Positions 1 through 8,772 of a stretch of DNA of 64,000 nt are shown in pieces (the stretch's first letter is position 1; every line of letters begins with the position of its first letter). Origin of the DNA: Kaistia hirudinis. Its GTDB lineage: Bacteria; Pseudomonadota; Alphaproteobacteria; Rhizobiales; Kaistiaceae. The notes beneath the pieces are model-generated. The model had not been told where the DNA came from, searched no databases, and saw only the letters and a program-made list of their open reading frames with translations. A program made the translations under genes and the position numbers. The stretch is taken from positions 744,001 to 808,000 of the forward strand of contig NZ_JACIDS010000001.1 in NCBI RefSeq assembly GCF_014196455.1. Reading direction: 5' to 3'.

Positions 1-1
1 C

Positions 2-1156
2 GGCTGCGAGGACATCAACCCGCTCGAGCGCGTGCGCAACCTGCCGCTGTCGCGCCGGCAGATGGTCGAGATCGCCAAGGCGCTGGGCCGCGATCCGAAG
101 CTGCTCATCCTCGACGAGGCGACCTCCGCCCTCACCGCCTCGGATGTCGAGCGCGTCTACGAGATCCTGCACAAGCTTCGCCGCGACGGGCTGACGCTGC
201 TCTACATCTCGCACCGCATGCACGAGATCCAGGAACTCGCCGACACGATCTCCGTGTTCCGCAACGGCCGCTACGTCTCGAGCTTCGCCACCGGCGACAA
301 GACCGAGGACGAGGTCGTGCAGATGATGATCGGCCGCGAGGTCACGAGCGTCTATCCGCCGAAGCCCGTCCGCACCGCGCCGGTCAAGCCTGCCCTCGAA
401 GTGAAGAACCTTTCCTGGACGGACCGGCTGAAGAACATCTCCTTCGGCGTCGGCCCCGGCGAGATCGTCGGCCTCGGCGGTCTCGACGGCCAGGGCCAGC
501 GCGAACTGCTGCTGGCGCTGTTCGGCGTGCTGAAGAGCGTCGAAGGCCAGGTGACGGTGAATGGCCGCAACGCCAAGGTCTCGAGCCCGCGCGCCGCGAC
601 GCGGTCCTCCGTCGGCATGGCGCTGATCCCCGAGGACCGCAAGACCGAGGGCCTGATGCTGCCCATGTCGATCGGCGACAACATCTCGCTGACGATCCTC
701 GGACGCATCGCGAAGGGCTTCGTGATCGATCGCTCGGAAGAGGCGAAGCGCATCGCCGAGATGATCCAGAAGATGCAGATCAAGATCGGCGCCGTCGGCG
801 ACGCCGTCGGTACGCTCTCGGGCGGCAACCAGCAGAAGGTCGTCATCGCCAAATGGCTGCTGACCGGCGCCAAGATCCTGCTGCTCAACGATCCGACGCG
901 CGGCATCGATGTCGGCACCAAGCAGGAGATCTATCGCCTGTTGCGGAACCTCGCCGACGCCGGCACTGCGATCGTGCTCTATTCGACCGATTATGACGAG
1001 CTCATCGGCTGCTGCGACCGCGTGCTGATGCTCTATGACGGCTCGATCGTGCGCACGCTCGAAGGCGACGCGATCTCCGAAACCAACATCCTCGCCAGTT
1101 CGTTCAACTTGTCCGTCGGGGCAAAGACCTCCGGACGGGAGCCCGTCTCCGCATGA
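2..1156 (+). CDS. Sugar ABC transporter ATP-binding protein (RbsA/MglA type), 5' end outside window
   Basis: Partial gene: the frame is open from the first bases, and 384 residues remain of a family usually about 500 long. It energises import of a sugar across the inner membrane. The visible part starts inside the first ATPase domain, with the LSRRQ signature at about residue 17 and Walker B LLILDEATSAL just after. The second domain has a degenerate P-loop region (GLGGLDGQGQRELL), the signature LSGGNQQK and a Walker B ending NDPTRGID. Two unequal ATPase halves in one chain are typical of the carbohydrate CUT2 family. The stop overlaps the start of the next permease gene (ATGA), so the genes are translationally coupled. 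The binding protein should lie upstream, outside the window. The substrate is not shown by the sequence; neighbours suggest a deoxysugar. Confidence 0.93.
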   Translation, partial: GCEDINPLERVRNLPLSRRQMVEIAKALGRDPKLLILDEATSALTASDVERVYEILHKLRRDGLTLLYISHRMHEIQELADTISVFRNGRYVSSFATGDKTEDEVVQMMIGREVTSVYPPKPVRTAPVKPALEVKNLSWTDRLKNISFGVGPGEIVGLGGLDGQGQRELLLALFGVLKSVEGQVTVNGRNAKVSSPRAATRSSVGMALIPEDRKTEGLMLPMSIGDNISLTILGRIAKGFVIDRSEEAKRIAEMIQKMQIKIGAVGDAVGTLSGGNQQKVVIAKWLLTGAKILLLNDPTRGIDVGTKQEIYRLLRNLADAGTAIVLYSTDYDELIGCCDRVLMLYDGSIVRTLEGDAISETNILASSFNLSVGAKTSGREPVSA

Positions 1157-2217
1157 AAGACCTGAAGCTTCGCATCACGCAGAATATCGGCCCGATCCTG
1201 GCGCTGATCCTGTTCCTGATCCTCTACGTCTTCTATTCGAGCCTGCATCCGCGCGGCTTCACCTCAGACCTGTTCGTCCAGAACTCGAACGAGGCGCTGA
1301 CGCTGATCCTGCTCGGCATGGCGCAGACGCTGCCCGTGCTGCTCGGCGGCATCGACCTGTCGGTCGGCCCGCTGATGACGCTGGTCAACTCGCTCGCCTC
1401 GCACCTCGTCTCCGGCTCGGCGGTCGAGATCGTCGCCGGCATGATCGCCTGCCTCGTGGTCGGCGCGCTCGGCGGCCTGCTGAACGGCCTGATCGTCGTC
1501 TATGGCCGGCTGCAGCCGATCGTGGTGACGCTGGCGACCGGCGCCGTCTTCTCCGGCATCGCGCTGTTCCTCCGCCCGACGCCGGGCGGCACGGTCGACC
1601 CGGACCTCAACTGGGTCGCGACCAACGCGCTCGCCGAACTGCCGGCCACCTATGGCTGGTGGCCCAATGGCTCGCCCGCCTGGTTCCAGTTCATCCAGGG
1701 CATCCCGATGCCGATCATCATCCTCGTCGTGATCGTGCTCGTGGTCTGGATCCCGTTCCGTCGCTCCGAGACGGGCCGCGCCTGCTATGCGGTCGGCTCG
1801 AATGAGGGCGCGGCCTATATGTCGGGCGTCAAGATCGAGCGGGCCAAGCTCGCGGCCTATACGCTGGGCGGCCTCTTCGCGGGCCTCGCCGGGCTCTATT
1901 TCGCGATCCAGACGGGCAGCGGCAATGCCGATCCGATCCAGGCCGGCACCTATACGCTGAACTCGATCGCCGCCGTGGTGATCGGCGGAACCTCGCTCTT
2001 CGGCGGCGCCGGCGGCGTCATCGGCACGATCTTCGGCGTCGCGGTGCTGCGCTCGATCACCTTCTGCTTCCGCGTCGTCGATTCCGACTCGGCGATCGGC
2101 TTCCTCGCCAATCCGCTGCTGCAGCCGATGTTCGAGGGCCTGATCCTCCTGCTCGCCGTTTCGATCGGCGCGGCCGGAATATTCCGCATGAAGAACCGTC
2201 TCTCGATATTCAGGTAG
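1153..2217 (+). CDS. Sugar ABC transporter permease 1 (RbsC-like)
   Basis: A 354-residue inner-membrane permease of the BPD_transp_2/RbsC family, made almost entirely of hydrophobic segments. A conserved-looking block is LLGGIDLSVGPLM at about residues 58-70, the region typical of RbsC/AraH permeases. The C-terminal half has the family's glycine-rich AAVVIGGTSLFGGAGG segment. It overlaps the ATPase gene by four bases and is followed by a second, different permease after only five bases. This implies a heteromeric channel of the kind seen in transporters such as LsrCD or YtfT-YjfF. Substrate unknown. Confidence 0.92.
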   Translation: MKDLKLRITQNIGPILALILFLILYVFYSSLHPRGFTSDLFVQNSNEALTLILLGMAQTLPVLLGGIDLSVGPLMTLVNSLASHLVSGSAVEIVAGMIACLVVGALGGLLNGLIVVYGRLQPIVVTLATGAVFSGIALFLRPTPGGTVDPDLNWVATNALAELPATYGWWPNGSPAWFQFIQGIPMPIIILVVIVLVVWIPFRRSETGRACYAVGSNEGAAYMSGVKIERAKLAAYTLGGLFAGLAGLYFAIQTGSGNADPIQAGTYTLNSIAAVVIGGTSLFGGAGGVIGTIFGVAVLRSITFCFRVVDSDSAIGFLANPLLQPMFEGLILLLAVSIGAAGIFRMKNRLSIFR

Positions 2218-2222
2218 GCACC

Positions 2223-3188
2223 GTGGCAAACACTTCGCTTTCCGCGGTCGTCCGCTCGATCGACAAGCCCCTGCTCTTCGCGGGCGCCTTCATCATCGCG
2301 ATCCTCGTCGTCGGTTCCGTCTATACGATGGTCACCGCCGGCACGCTGACGCTGCTCTCGCCGACCTATCTGCTGCTGCAATTGAAGGTCGCGTCGTTCC
2401 TCGGCATCGTCGCCTGCGGCATGATGCTGGTCGTGCTGCTCGGCCATATCGACCTGTCGGTGCCGTGGACCATGGCGGCATCGGCCATGATCGCGGCCGC
2501 CGTCGGGGGTCCCTGGGCCATGCCGATCGGCCTCGGCGTCGGGCTGCTGATCGGCATCGTCAACGGCATCGGCGTCGCGTATCTGCGCGTGCCGTCGATG
2601 ATCTTCACGCTCGGCGTCAATGTCGTGCTGCGCGGGCTGATGGTCATGCTGACCGGCGGCTTCTCGCCGTCGAGCCAGCCGACCGATCTGATGCTGTTCC
2701 TGTCGAAGAACGACGTGCTCGGCGTGCCGAACCCGGTCATCATCTGGGCGCTGGTCTGCTTCGCCGTCGCCTTCATGCTGAAGCGCACGCCGCTCGGCCG
2801 CTACATCTATGCGATCGGCAACCGCGAGTCGGCCGTCTATCTCTCCGGCATCAACACCCGCCTCGTGCTGGTGGCGAGCTTCGCGCTCTGCTCGATGCTG
2901 GCGGCGCTCGCCGGCATGCTGCTCGCCGGCTATTCCTCGAAGGCCTTCCAGGCGATGGGCGATCCCTATCTCCTGCCGGCCATCGCGGCGGTCGTCATCG
3001 GCGGCACCAACATTCTCGGCGGCTCCGGCAAATTGTCGGGCACGGTGGTGGGCACGATCCTGATCGTCTTGCTGCAGAGCGTGCTCTCGGTGATGCAGAT
3101 GCCCGAGGCCGGGCGGCAGATCATCTATGGCGTCGTGATCATCGCCATGCTGCTCGCCTATGGCCGCGGCGGCCGCTTGAGGCTGTGA
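2223..3188 (+). CDS. Sugar ABC transporter permease 2 (RbsC-like)
   Basis: A 321-residue permease paralogous to the preceding one, with the same family blocks (LLGHIDLSVPWTM near residue 75 and AAVVIGGTNILGGSG near residue 257). It begins with GTG five bases after the previous stop; AGG in the bases before it is the only visible ribosome-binding signal. It is predicted to pair with the first permease and the shared ATPase. It is the last gene of the transporter operon: downstream there is only an extragenic palindromic repeat and then a gene on the other strand. Confidence 0.9.
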   Translation: MANTSLSAVVRSIDKPLLFAGAFIIAILVVGSVYTMVTAGTLTLLSPTYLLLQLKVASFLGIVACGMMLVVLLGHIDLSVPWTMAASAMIAAAVGGPWAMPIGLGVGLLIGIVNGIGVAYLRVPSMIFTLGVNVVLRGLMVMLTGGFSPSSQPTDLMLFLSKNDVLGVPNPVIIWALVCFAVAFMLKRTPLGRYIYAIGNRESAVYLSGINTRLVLVASFALCSMLAALAGMLLAGYSSKAFQAMGDPYLLPAIAAVVIGGTNILGGSGKLSGTVVGTILIVLLQSVLSVMQMPEAGRQIIYGVVIIAMLLAYGRGGRLRL

Positions 3189-3247
3189 GGCGGCGCGGGA
3201 AAGCGAGGAGAAGGATGGCGCGGCGGGCGCAGCTGCCGCGCCGTTCC

Positions 3248-3373
3248 TTCACCTCTCCCAGAGGGAGAGGTCGGACCGGAGGTCCGGGTGAGGGGTTACG
3301 GCCCTTTCCGGAGAATTCCCTAACCCCTCACCCGCCGGCTTCGCCGTCGACCTCTCCCTATGGGAGAGGTGAA
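3248..3373. repeat. Extragenic palindromic repeat (long hairpin, CCTCTCCC family)
   Basis: A nested inverted repeat. The outer arms are TTCACCTCTCCC at 3248-3259 and its complement at 3362-3373. The inner arms GGGTGAGGGGTTA at 3286-3298 pair with 3321-3333, and each outer arm also folds on itself. It sits between convergent genes (permease and rraA-like). It looks like the dispersed REP-type repeats common in Hyphomicrobiales, and it could also help stop transcription from both sides. A related short element is at 6547-6575. Confidence 0.8.
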
Positions 3374-3394
3374 CGATCGAGCCGCCACCCGCCC

Positions 3395-4084
3395 CTACTC
3401 CACCTCCACCACGCGATCCGAATCCAGCACCGCCTGGACGAAGTCCGGCAGCGTCAGCCCGGCCTTCACCTTGGCGTCGAGGCTCGCCTCGGCAGCCTTG
3501 ACGGCTTCGAGGCGGGCGATGACCTCGCCGGCGCGGCGACGCGGGATCACCACCACGCCGTCCTCGTCGCCCACGATGATGTCACCGGAGGCGACCGGCA
3601 CGCCGCCGACGACGATCGGCAGGCCGACCGTCCCGGGGCCGCTCCGTGCCGGGGAATTCGGCGTCAGCCCGGCCGCGAAGGTCGGCAGGCCGACGGCGCG
3701 AATGCCGACGAGATCGCGGATCAGCCCGTCGGTGACGAAGGCAGTGACGCCGCGGTTCTTCGCCATGCCGAGCAGCAGATCGCCCGTCACCGCGGTCGCC
3801 GTGAAGCCATCCGTCGCCGCGACGAGCACGTCGCCGGGACCGGAGATGGCGAGCGCGCCGAACAGCGCCAGATTGTCGGCCGGCCCGCAATCGCAGGTCA
3901 CCGCCACGCCGAGCACCGGCCCGGCGAGGGGGATCATCGGCTTGATGCGATAATCGAGCCCGCCGCGCCCGCCCATGGTGTCGACGACGAAGCCGGTCGG
4001 AACGCCGGCCAGCGCCGCCAGTTCGGCTGCATCCGGCCGATCGAACTTCCGGCGGATCGTCAGCACCGGCGGGTCCTTGATCAT
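3395..4084 (-). CDS. RraA-family aldolase/decarboxylase-like protein
   Basis: A 229-residue protein of the RraA/dimethylmenaquinone methyltransferase-like family. Catalytic members are class II 4-hydroxy-4-methyl-2-oxoglutarate aldolases that split hydroxy-acid substrates with a divalent metal. The metal/pyruvate-binding motif VTDGLIRDL is visible at about residues 118-126, with the Arg-Asp pair expected of catalytic members. The ATG start is preceded by a strong GGGAGG at the right distance. It is transcribed away from the hydroxy-acid dehydrogenase gene, and the 101-base gap between them must hold both promoters. In this context an aldol cleavage or decarboxylation step in sugar-acid catabolism is likely. 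The RNase E inhibitor role of E. coli RraA is less likely here. Confidence 0.82.
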   Translation of the reverse strand: MIKDPPVLTIRRKFDRPDAAELAALAGVPTGFVVDTMGGRGGLDYRIKPMIPLAGPVLGVAVTCDCGPADNLALFGALAISGPGDVLVAATDGFTATAVTGDLLLGMAKNRGVTAFVTDGLIRDLVGIRAVGLPTFAAGLTPNSPARSGPGTVGLPIVVGGVPVASGDIIVGDEDGVVVIPRRRAGEVIARLEAVKAAEASLDAKVKAGLTLPDFVQAVLDSDRVVEVE

Positions 4085-4185
4085 CGTATCCTCCCTCGTC
4101 GGCCGACGCTTTCGATCGGCGCGCCGGCTCCACTCCCTTGCGTTTCCTTATTGCCGATCGCACGCGGATTGGCGAGGCTCCGGGC

Positions 4186-5340
4186 ATGAGCGAGCGCTGG
4201 AAGAAACAGGCCTTCTCGATCGCCGACATGCGGCGGCTGGCGAAGCGTGCCCTGCCCCGCCCCGTGTTCGATTTCGCGGATGGCGCGGCCGAGGACGAGG
4301 TGACGCTCGCCCGCAACGAGGCGGCGTTCGGCGACTGGAGCTTCGTGCCCCGCCCGCTCGATGGTCCGGCGACGCGCGACCTCTCGGTCGAGCTCTTCGG
4401 CCAGCGTCTCGCTTTGCCCGTGATGATCGGCCCGACCGGGCTCTCGGGCCTCTTCGCCGTCGATGGCGAGCGCGCGGCGGCCCGCGCCGCTGCCGCCGCC
4501 GGCACCGCCTTCTGTCTCTCGCACGCCTCCGTCTGCACCATCGAGCAACTGGCAGAAACCGGCATCGCGCCGCGCTGGATGCAGATCTTCGTCTATCGCG
4601 AGCGCGCGTTCACGCAGTGGTTCGTCGAGCGCGCCGCGGCGTCGGACTATGACGCGCTGGTGCTGACCGTCGACAACCAGCTTCTCGGCAACCGCGAACG
4701 GGACCTCCGCAACGGCTTCACGATCCCGCCGACTTTCTCGCTGCCCGACATGGTGGCGATGCTCGGCAAGCTGCCCTGGCTGCTCGCCATGCGGCGCGAA
4801 CTGCCCAAGATCACCTTCGCCAACTATATCCGCCCCGGCGAGGCGGCCGACCTCGCCTCGCTTTCGAAACGCATGGCCGGACTGCTCGATCCCGGCCTCT
4901 CCTGGCGCGATGTCGACTGGCTGCGCGGGCTCTGGACGAAGCCGCTGATCCTCAAGGGCATCTTGAGCCCGATCGAGGCGCGGCGCGCGGTCGAGGCCGG
5001 CGTGGACGGCATCATCGTCTCCAACCATGGCGGGCGCCAGCTCGACGGCGCGATCTCCGCGCTCGATGCGCTGCCGGCCATCGTCGAGGCGGTGGATGGC
5101 CGCATTCCCGTGCTGCTGGATGGCGGTGTGCGACGGGGCGGCGACGTCGTCAAGGCGCTCTGCCTCGGCGCCGCCTGCTGCCTGATCGGCCGGCCGCAGC
5201 TCTTCGGTCTCGCGGTCGGCGGCGAAGCCGGCGTCGCCCATGTGCTCGACATCTACCGCCGCGAGATCGACCGAACCATGGGCCTCCTCGGGGCCGCCCG
5301 CATCGCCGACCTCGAACGCGGCCATCTCGTGAAACAATAG
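4186..5340 (+). CDS. FMN-dependent alpha-hydroxy-acid dehydrogenase (L-lactate dehydrogenase/LldD-like)
   Basis: A 384-residue member of the FMN alpha-hydroxy-acid dehydrogenase family (lactate, glycolate or mandelate oxidisers). The N-terminal FDFADGAAEDEVT block and the C-terminal active-site block VSNHGGRQLDGAIS (about residues 281-294, catalytic His in SNHGGRQ) are plain, followed by the phosphate-binding LLDGGVRRGGDVVKAL. I chose the ATG at 4186 because GGCGAGG lies eight bases upstream; an in-frame TTG at 4138 is less convincing. L-lactate is one end product of non-phosphorylative L-fucose or L-rhamnose breakdown, so an L-lactate dehydrogenase next to a sugar-lactonase makes sense. The exact substrate is an inference. 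Confidence 0.88.
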   Translation: MSERWKKQAFSIADMRRLAKRALPRPVFDFADGAAEDEVTLARNEAAFGDWSFVPRPLDGPATRDLSVELFGQRLALPVMIGPTGLSGLFAVDGERAAARAAAAAGTAFCLSHASVCTIEQLAETGIAPRWMQIFVYRERAFTQWFVERAAASDYDALVLTVDNQLLGNRERDLRNGFTIPPTFSLPDMVAMLGKLPWLLAMRRELPKITFANYIRPGEAADLASLSKRMAGLLDPGLSWRDVDWLRGLWTKPLILKGILSPIEARRAVEAGVDGIIVSNHGGRQLDGAISALDALPAIVEAVDGRIPVLLDGGVRRGGDVVKALCLGAACCLIGRPQLFGLAVGGEAGVAHVLDIYRREIDRTMGLLGAARIADLERGHLVKQ

Positions 5341-5361
5341 AAACGACAAGAGGGACAGGAC

Positions 5362-6213
5362 ATGCCCGAGTTTCCCATCATCGACAGCCACGTCCATCTC
5401 TATGACGTGCAGCGCCTTTCCTATGGCTGGCTCGCCAATGTGCCGAAGATCGACCGCAGCTTCGATCTCGCCGATTTCGACGCGGCGCGCGGCCCCGTCG
5501 ATGTCGAGAAGCTGGTCTTCGCCGAGGTCGCCGTCGATCCGGGCCTCCACATCGACGAGGCCGAATTCATCCAGCACATGGCCGATGCCGACCCGCGCCT
5601 CGCCGCCTCCGTCGCGCACGCGCCGCTCGAGAAAGGCGCGCGCGTCGAGGCCGACCTCGAGAAGCTCGCCGCCCTGCCGACCGTGCGCGGCATTCGCCGC
5701 CTGATCGAGACCGAACGCGATCCGTCCTTCGTGCTGGCGCCGGGCTTCCTCGAAGGGCTGCGCCTGCTGCCGAAATTCGGCTTCACCTTCGATATCTGCG
5801 TCAAGCACTGGGCGCTGACCTATGGCATCGAGCTCGCCCGCCGCTGCCCGGAGGTTTCCTTCGTGCTCGACCATATCGGCAAGCCCGACATCAAGAACGG
5901 CCTCCGCGAGCCCTGGTGGAGCCAGATGGTGGAGCTCGCCGCGCTGCCGAATGTCGTCTGCAAGATCTCCGGCGTGATCACCGAGGCCGACCACCAGACC
6001 TGGAAGGCCGAGGACGTGAAGCCCTATGTCGCGCACGCGATCGAGGTCTTCGGCTTCGACCGCGTCATGTATGGCAGCGACTGGACCGTCTCCGAGCTGA
6101 CCCACCGCTATCCCGACTGGGTCGCGATCCTCGACGACGTCGTCGCAGGCGCCAGCGAGAGCGAGCGGAGGAAGCTCTATCGGGATACCGTGACGCGGGT
6201 TTACCGGCTGTAG
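5362..6213 (+). CDS. Amidohydrolase-family sugar lactonase (L-fuconolactonase/L-rhamnonolactonase-like)
   Basis: A 283-residue TIM-barrel metal-dependent hydrolase of the amidohydrolase-2 family. Visible metal or catalytic motifs are the N-terminal DSHVHLYD (HxH, residues 8-15), the central LDHIGKP (His) and YGSDW near residue 237 (Asp). Its length and motif set fit the L-fucono-/L-rhamnono-1,4-lactone hydrolases (COG3618), which open the lactone made by sugar dehydrogenases. It follows the hydroxy-acid dehydrogenase by 21 bases with a good GAGGGACAGG site, so the two are co-transcribed. Other COG3618 members act on different carboxylic substrates, so the sugar assignment rests on the neighbouring transporter and dehydrogenase. 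Confidence 0.82.
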   Translation: MPEFPIIDSHVHLYDVQRLSYGWLANVPKIDRSFDLADFDAARGPVDVEKLVFAEVAVDPGLHIDEAEFIQHMADADPRLAASVAHAPLEKGARVEADLEKLAALPTVRGIRRLIETERDPSFVLAPGFLEGLRLLPKFGFTFDICVKHWALTYGIELARRCPEVSFVLDHIGKPDIKNGLREPWWSQMVELAALPNVVCKISGVITEADHQTWKAEDVKPYVAHAIEVFGFDRVMYGSDWTVSELTHRYPDWVAILDDVVAGASESERRKLYRDTVTRVYRL

Positions 6214-6282
6214 GAGAGCGGGACGCCAGCGCGTCTACCGGCCTCCGACTGAAGCCCGCAGGGCAGGCAAGGCGCCCGAGCC

Positions 6283-6312
6283 GTCCCCTCTCCCGCGAAG
6301 CGGGGGAGTCAG
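6283..6312. repeat. Short palindromic repeat (CTCCCGC-GAA-GCGGGGGAG)
   Basis: A GC-rich hairpin just after the lactonase gene, with arms CTCCCGC and GCGGGGGAG around a GAA loop. It resembles the other CCTCTCCC-type extragenic repeats in this window and may double as a terminator for the lactonase operon. Confidence 0.6.
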
Positions 6313-6410
6313 GGAGGGGGCTGCAGCCGTGACGCCAGGGCGTCACCGCATGGCGACCCGCACGATGGCACGCCGACCCGGACGCTCGCCGCGATCGCCC
6401 CACGCACTGC

Positions 6411-6505
6411 CGTCATCCCGGGCTCGACCCGGGATGCCTGCAGCCGAAGCGCCAGACGCGGAAACGCCTCAGGCTGGATGGATCCCGACTTGCGTCGGGA
6501 TGACG
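6411..6505. repeat. REP-type composite palindrome (CGTCATCCCG family)
   Basis: The outer arms CGTCATCCCG (6411-6420) and CGGGATGACG (6496-6505) are perfect complements. Each is followed by its own small hairpin: CCCGGGCTCGACCCGGG on the left and ATCCCGACTTGCGTCGGGAT on the right. The same architecture recurs at 52656-52767, so this is a dispersed repeat and not a local terminator. Confidence 0.8.
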
Positions 6506-6546
6506 GAGATTTCGCGGTTAGGAGCGTGCTCCACGCCGGACCCGAA

Positions 6547-6575
6547 TCCTCTCCCCTTGCGGGGAGGGAGAAGAG
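6547..6575. repeat. Short palindromic repeat (CCTCTCCCC-TTGCGGGGAGGG)
   Basis: A hairpin CTCCCC-TTGC-GGGGAG immediately downstream of the cysS stop. It is related in sequence to the arms of the element at 3248-3373 and is placed where it could act as a terminator-like barrier for cysS. Confidence 0.6.
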
Positions 6576-6587
6576 GGCGCCCTCGCC

Positions 6588-8171
6588 TCAGCGCTTCACT
6601 TCCCAGGTCGTGACAATCTCGCCCGTCCCCGGATCCTTGGCGTCCTTGAGCGCGATGCCCATCGCGTCGAGTTCGTTCCGGATACGGTCGGCCTCGGCGA
6701 AGTTCTTCGCCTTGCGGGCATCGAGGCGGGCAGTGATGAGGTCTTCAACCGCGCCGATATTGATGCCCTGCTCAGTTGCGCTGCTCGTCTGCTCGCGTTC
6801 TTCAATCGCAGCAAAGGCGCTCTCAAGACTCAACTCGATATCGCGCTGGTGATCAATCGCGACCTTCGCAGCATCGTCAACTAGATCGTCGAAGCCGAGC
6901 AACTTCAGCGAGGCCGCGAGTTGGCCACCAGCTTCTATCGCACGGGCGCGATTTGAATAGTTGCGAGCGTCGCGCACCAGCTGCCAGACTGCAGCGAGGG
7001 CAGCAGGCGTATTGAGATCATCAGCGAGAGCACTCACAACGTCGTCCGAAGGGTACGTGGGGACAGCGAGCCGGATCCCCCTGCGAAGCCCCTCGATCTC
7101 GGCCGCTGACTCCATCAGCCCCTTCTCGGTCCAATCAATCGGCTGGCGATAATGCGCCTTCAGCATGTTCAGCCGGGCGATTGAACCCGGATAGCTCCAG
7201 TTCTTCAGCCGATCGAGAACCTCCCTGATCGTCACGAAATTCCCGAGGCTCTTGCTCATCTTCTCGCCTTCGACTTGCAGGAAGCCGTTGTGCATCCAGA
7301 TCGAGGCCATGCGGGGGGAGTTGAAGGCGCAGCAGGATTGGGCGATTTCGTTTTCGTGGTGCGGGAAGACGAGGTCGATGCCGCCGCCATGGATATCGAA
7401 TGTGTTCTTCGTCGGGTCGTCGCAATTGAGCCCGCCGCCGAAGGGCTCCAGCAGCTTCGCCATCGACATGGCCGAGCATTCGATATGCCAGCCGGGCCGG
7501 CCCCTGCCCGCGATGCCGGCCGGTGACGGCCAGCCGGGCTCGTTGTCGGCGGACGGCTTCCACAGCACGAAATCGGTCGCGTCGCGCTTATAGGGCGCCA
7601 CGTCGACGCGCGCGCCGGCGATCATCTCGTCGAGCGAGCGGCGCGCCAGCGCGCCATAGCGCGGCAGCACGCCATCGAGCGCGTCCATCGCCGCCGGCGA
7701 GAACAGCACATGCCCTTCCGCGACATAGGCGACGCCGCGCTGCACCAGCCGCTCGATCATCGCCTTCATGCCGTCGATGTGCTCGGTCGCGCGCGGCTGC
7801 TCGCTCGGCGGCAGGCAGCCGAGCGCCGTCACGTCGGCCTGGAACTGCGTGTTGGTCTTCTCGGTGACGCGGCGGATGGCCTCGTTGAGCGGCAGATCGG
7901 GATAATCGACCGCGGCGCGCGCGTTGATCTTGTCGTCCACGTCCGTGATGTTGCGGACATAGGTGACGTGATCCGGCCCGTAGAGATGGCGCAGCAGGCG
8001 GAAGAGCACGTCGAAGACGATGACGGGCCGCGCATTGCCGATATGGGCGAAGTCATAGACCGTGGGGCCGCAGACATACATGCGCACATGCGGCTTGCCG
8101 TCGGCGTCGTGGAAGAGCGGCTTGAGCTCGTCCTTTTCCTTCGTCAGCGTGTTGTAAAGGCGAAGCGTCAT
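6588..8171 (-). CDS. cysS: Cysteinyl-tRNA synthetase
   Basis: Charges tRNA-Cys with cysteine in the cytoplasm; 527 residues, longer than the common 460-480. Zinc and active-site motifs are clear: the CGPTVYD block with its zinc Cys, the HIGH-like [24 protein letters not shown] and the KMSKS loop [10 protein letters not shown]. The ATG at 8171 gives the family-typical start [14 protein letters not shown]; upstream in-frame codons would add an arginine/proline-rich tail. The C-terminal part carries an unusual stretch of about 40 residues, [16 protein letters not shown] to [13 protein letters not shown], before the conserved [17 protein letters not shown] helix. The DNA there is visibly less G+C rich than the rest of the gene (see findings). 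Confidence 0.96.
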   Translation of the reverse strand: MTLRLYNTLTKEKDELKPLFHDADGKPHVRMYVCGPTVYDFAHIGNARPVIVFDVLFRLLRHLYGPDHVTYVRNITDVDDKINARAAVDYPDLPLNEAIRRVTEKTNTQFQADVTALGCLPPSEQPRATEHIDGMKAMIERLVQRGVAYVAEGHVLFSPAAMDALDGVLPRYGALARRSLDEMIAGARVDVAPYKRDATDFVLWKPSADNEPGWPSPAGIAGRGRPGWHIECSAMSMAKLLEPFGGGLNCDDPTKNTFDIHGGGIDLVFPHHENEIAQSCCAFNSPRMASIWMHNGFLQVEGEKMSKSLGNFVTIREVLDRLKNWSYPGSIARLNMLKAHYRQPIDWTEKGLMESAAEIEGLRRGIRLAVPTYPSDDVVSALADDLNTPAALAAVWQLVRDARNYSNRARAIEAGGQLAASLKLLGFDDLVDDAAKVAIDHQRDIELSLESAFAAIEEREQTSSATEQGINIGAVEDLITARLDARKAKNFAEADRIRNELDAMGIALKDAKDPGTGEIVTTWEVKR

Positions 8172-8505
8172 CGTCGACCCCGAAGTGAGGAACCCATCAG
8201 GCGGGGCGCACTTCTCGGGATGGATCGGGCCGAGACGGAGCGCCCGGCCAGCTTGCGCTAACCGGCCAGGACGTCGCGACAGAGGCAGAGAAGGGCGCGT
8301 CGGCAAGCCATCATGCGGGGGTGATCGCCGATTTCCACAGCGCGGTCAAGACACTGTGAACTGTGACCGGATCGTGGCCGATACTTCCAATTTTAATCAA
8401 ATCGCAATCAATCCGAACGATATCTGAATGCGTGTTTCAGGGCTCGTTCAGCGCCGAAAAGCGAGAGTTCGAGCGGGTCCTGTCGACAAGTTGGAGTATC
8501 AAGTC
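8172..8505. other. Divergent intergenic region between cysS and a small membrane-protein gene
   Basis: A 334-base gap with no convincing gene. An A+T-rich patch at about 8381-8430 is the likely promoter area for the small gene that starts at 8506; I could not pick a clear -35/-10 pair. The first 100 bases upstream of cysS contain no strong ribosome-binding site, only weak GGGG. Confidence 0.5.
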
Positions 8506-8691
8506 ATGGCCACGCGTTCCTTTCTGGTCGTTACCCTGTTCGCCACAATCTTCGGCATCGGCATGGCCGAGCTGGTCCGCCCCTCCCTGCATCGCGATCT
8601 GGCCGATGGACGCAATTCGATGCTGGGCCTGTGCCTGAAGAGCGGCATCGGCTGCGGCGTCGTTCCCGGCGGGCCGGTTCGCAACCTCTGA
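8506..8691 (+). CDS. Small membrane-anchored or exported protein, unknown function
   Basis: A 61-residue protein of no recognised family. Residues 5-22 form one hydrophobic segment (FLVVTLFATIFGIGM), either a membrane anchor or an uncleaved signal. The rest is short and contains two cysteines (C43, C50) and a Gly-rich tail ending GGPVRNL. I chose the ATG at 8506 because GGAG lies nine bases upstream; an in-frame ATG at 8428 would add a charged 26-residue leader before the hydrophobic segment. It stands alone between divergent cysS and the malic enzyme gene, with a promoter-like A+T-rich patch upstream. Confidence 0.55.
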   Translation: MATRSFLVVTLFATIFGIGMAELVRPSLHRDLADGRNSMLGLCLKSGIGCGVVPGGPVRNL

Positions 8692-8772
8692 GCCTCGCGC
8701 GGGCGCGGTCGATGTTGTAGGAGAGGTCGAGCCGCCAGATCGCGCGGCGACCTTTCAGACGGCAGGCAGAAC

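Larger units (their letters stand above)
6214..6587. other. Gene-free stretch filled with extragenic palindromic repeats
   Basis: A 374-base gap between the lactonase and cysS (convergent genes). No credible coding sequence is seen. It holds three palindromic elements, listed separately below: near 6283-6312, at 6411-6505 and at 6547-6575. Confidence 0.75.

Noticed and set aside
1264-2229. Long open frames antisense to real genes, for example 1264-2229, 4081-6105 and 8755-11094 on the minus strand
   Set aside because: They are Arg/Asp/His/Gln-rich shadows of G+C-rich genes with well-identified products on the other strand, and lack domains or ribosome-binding sites.
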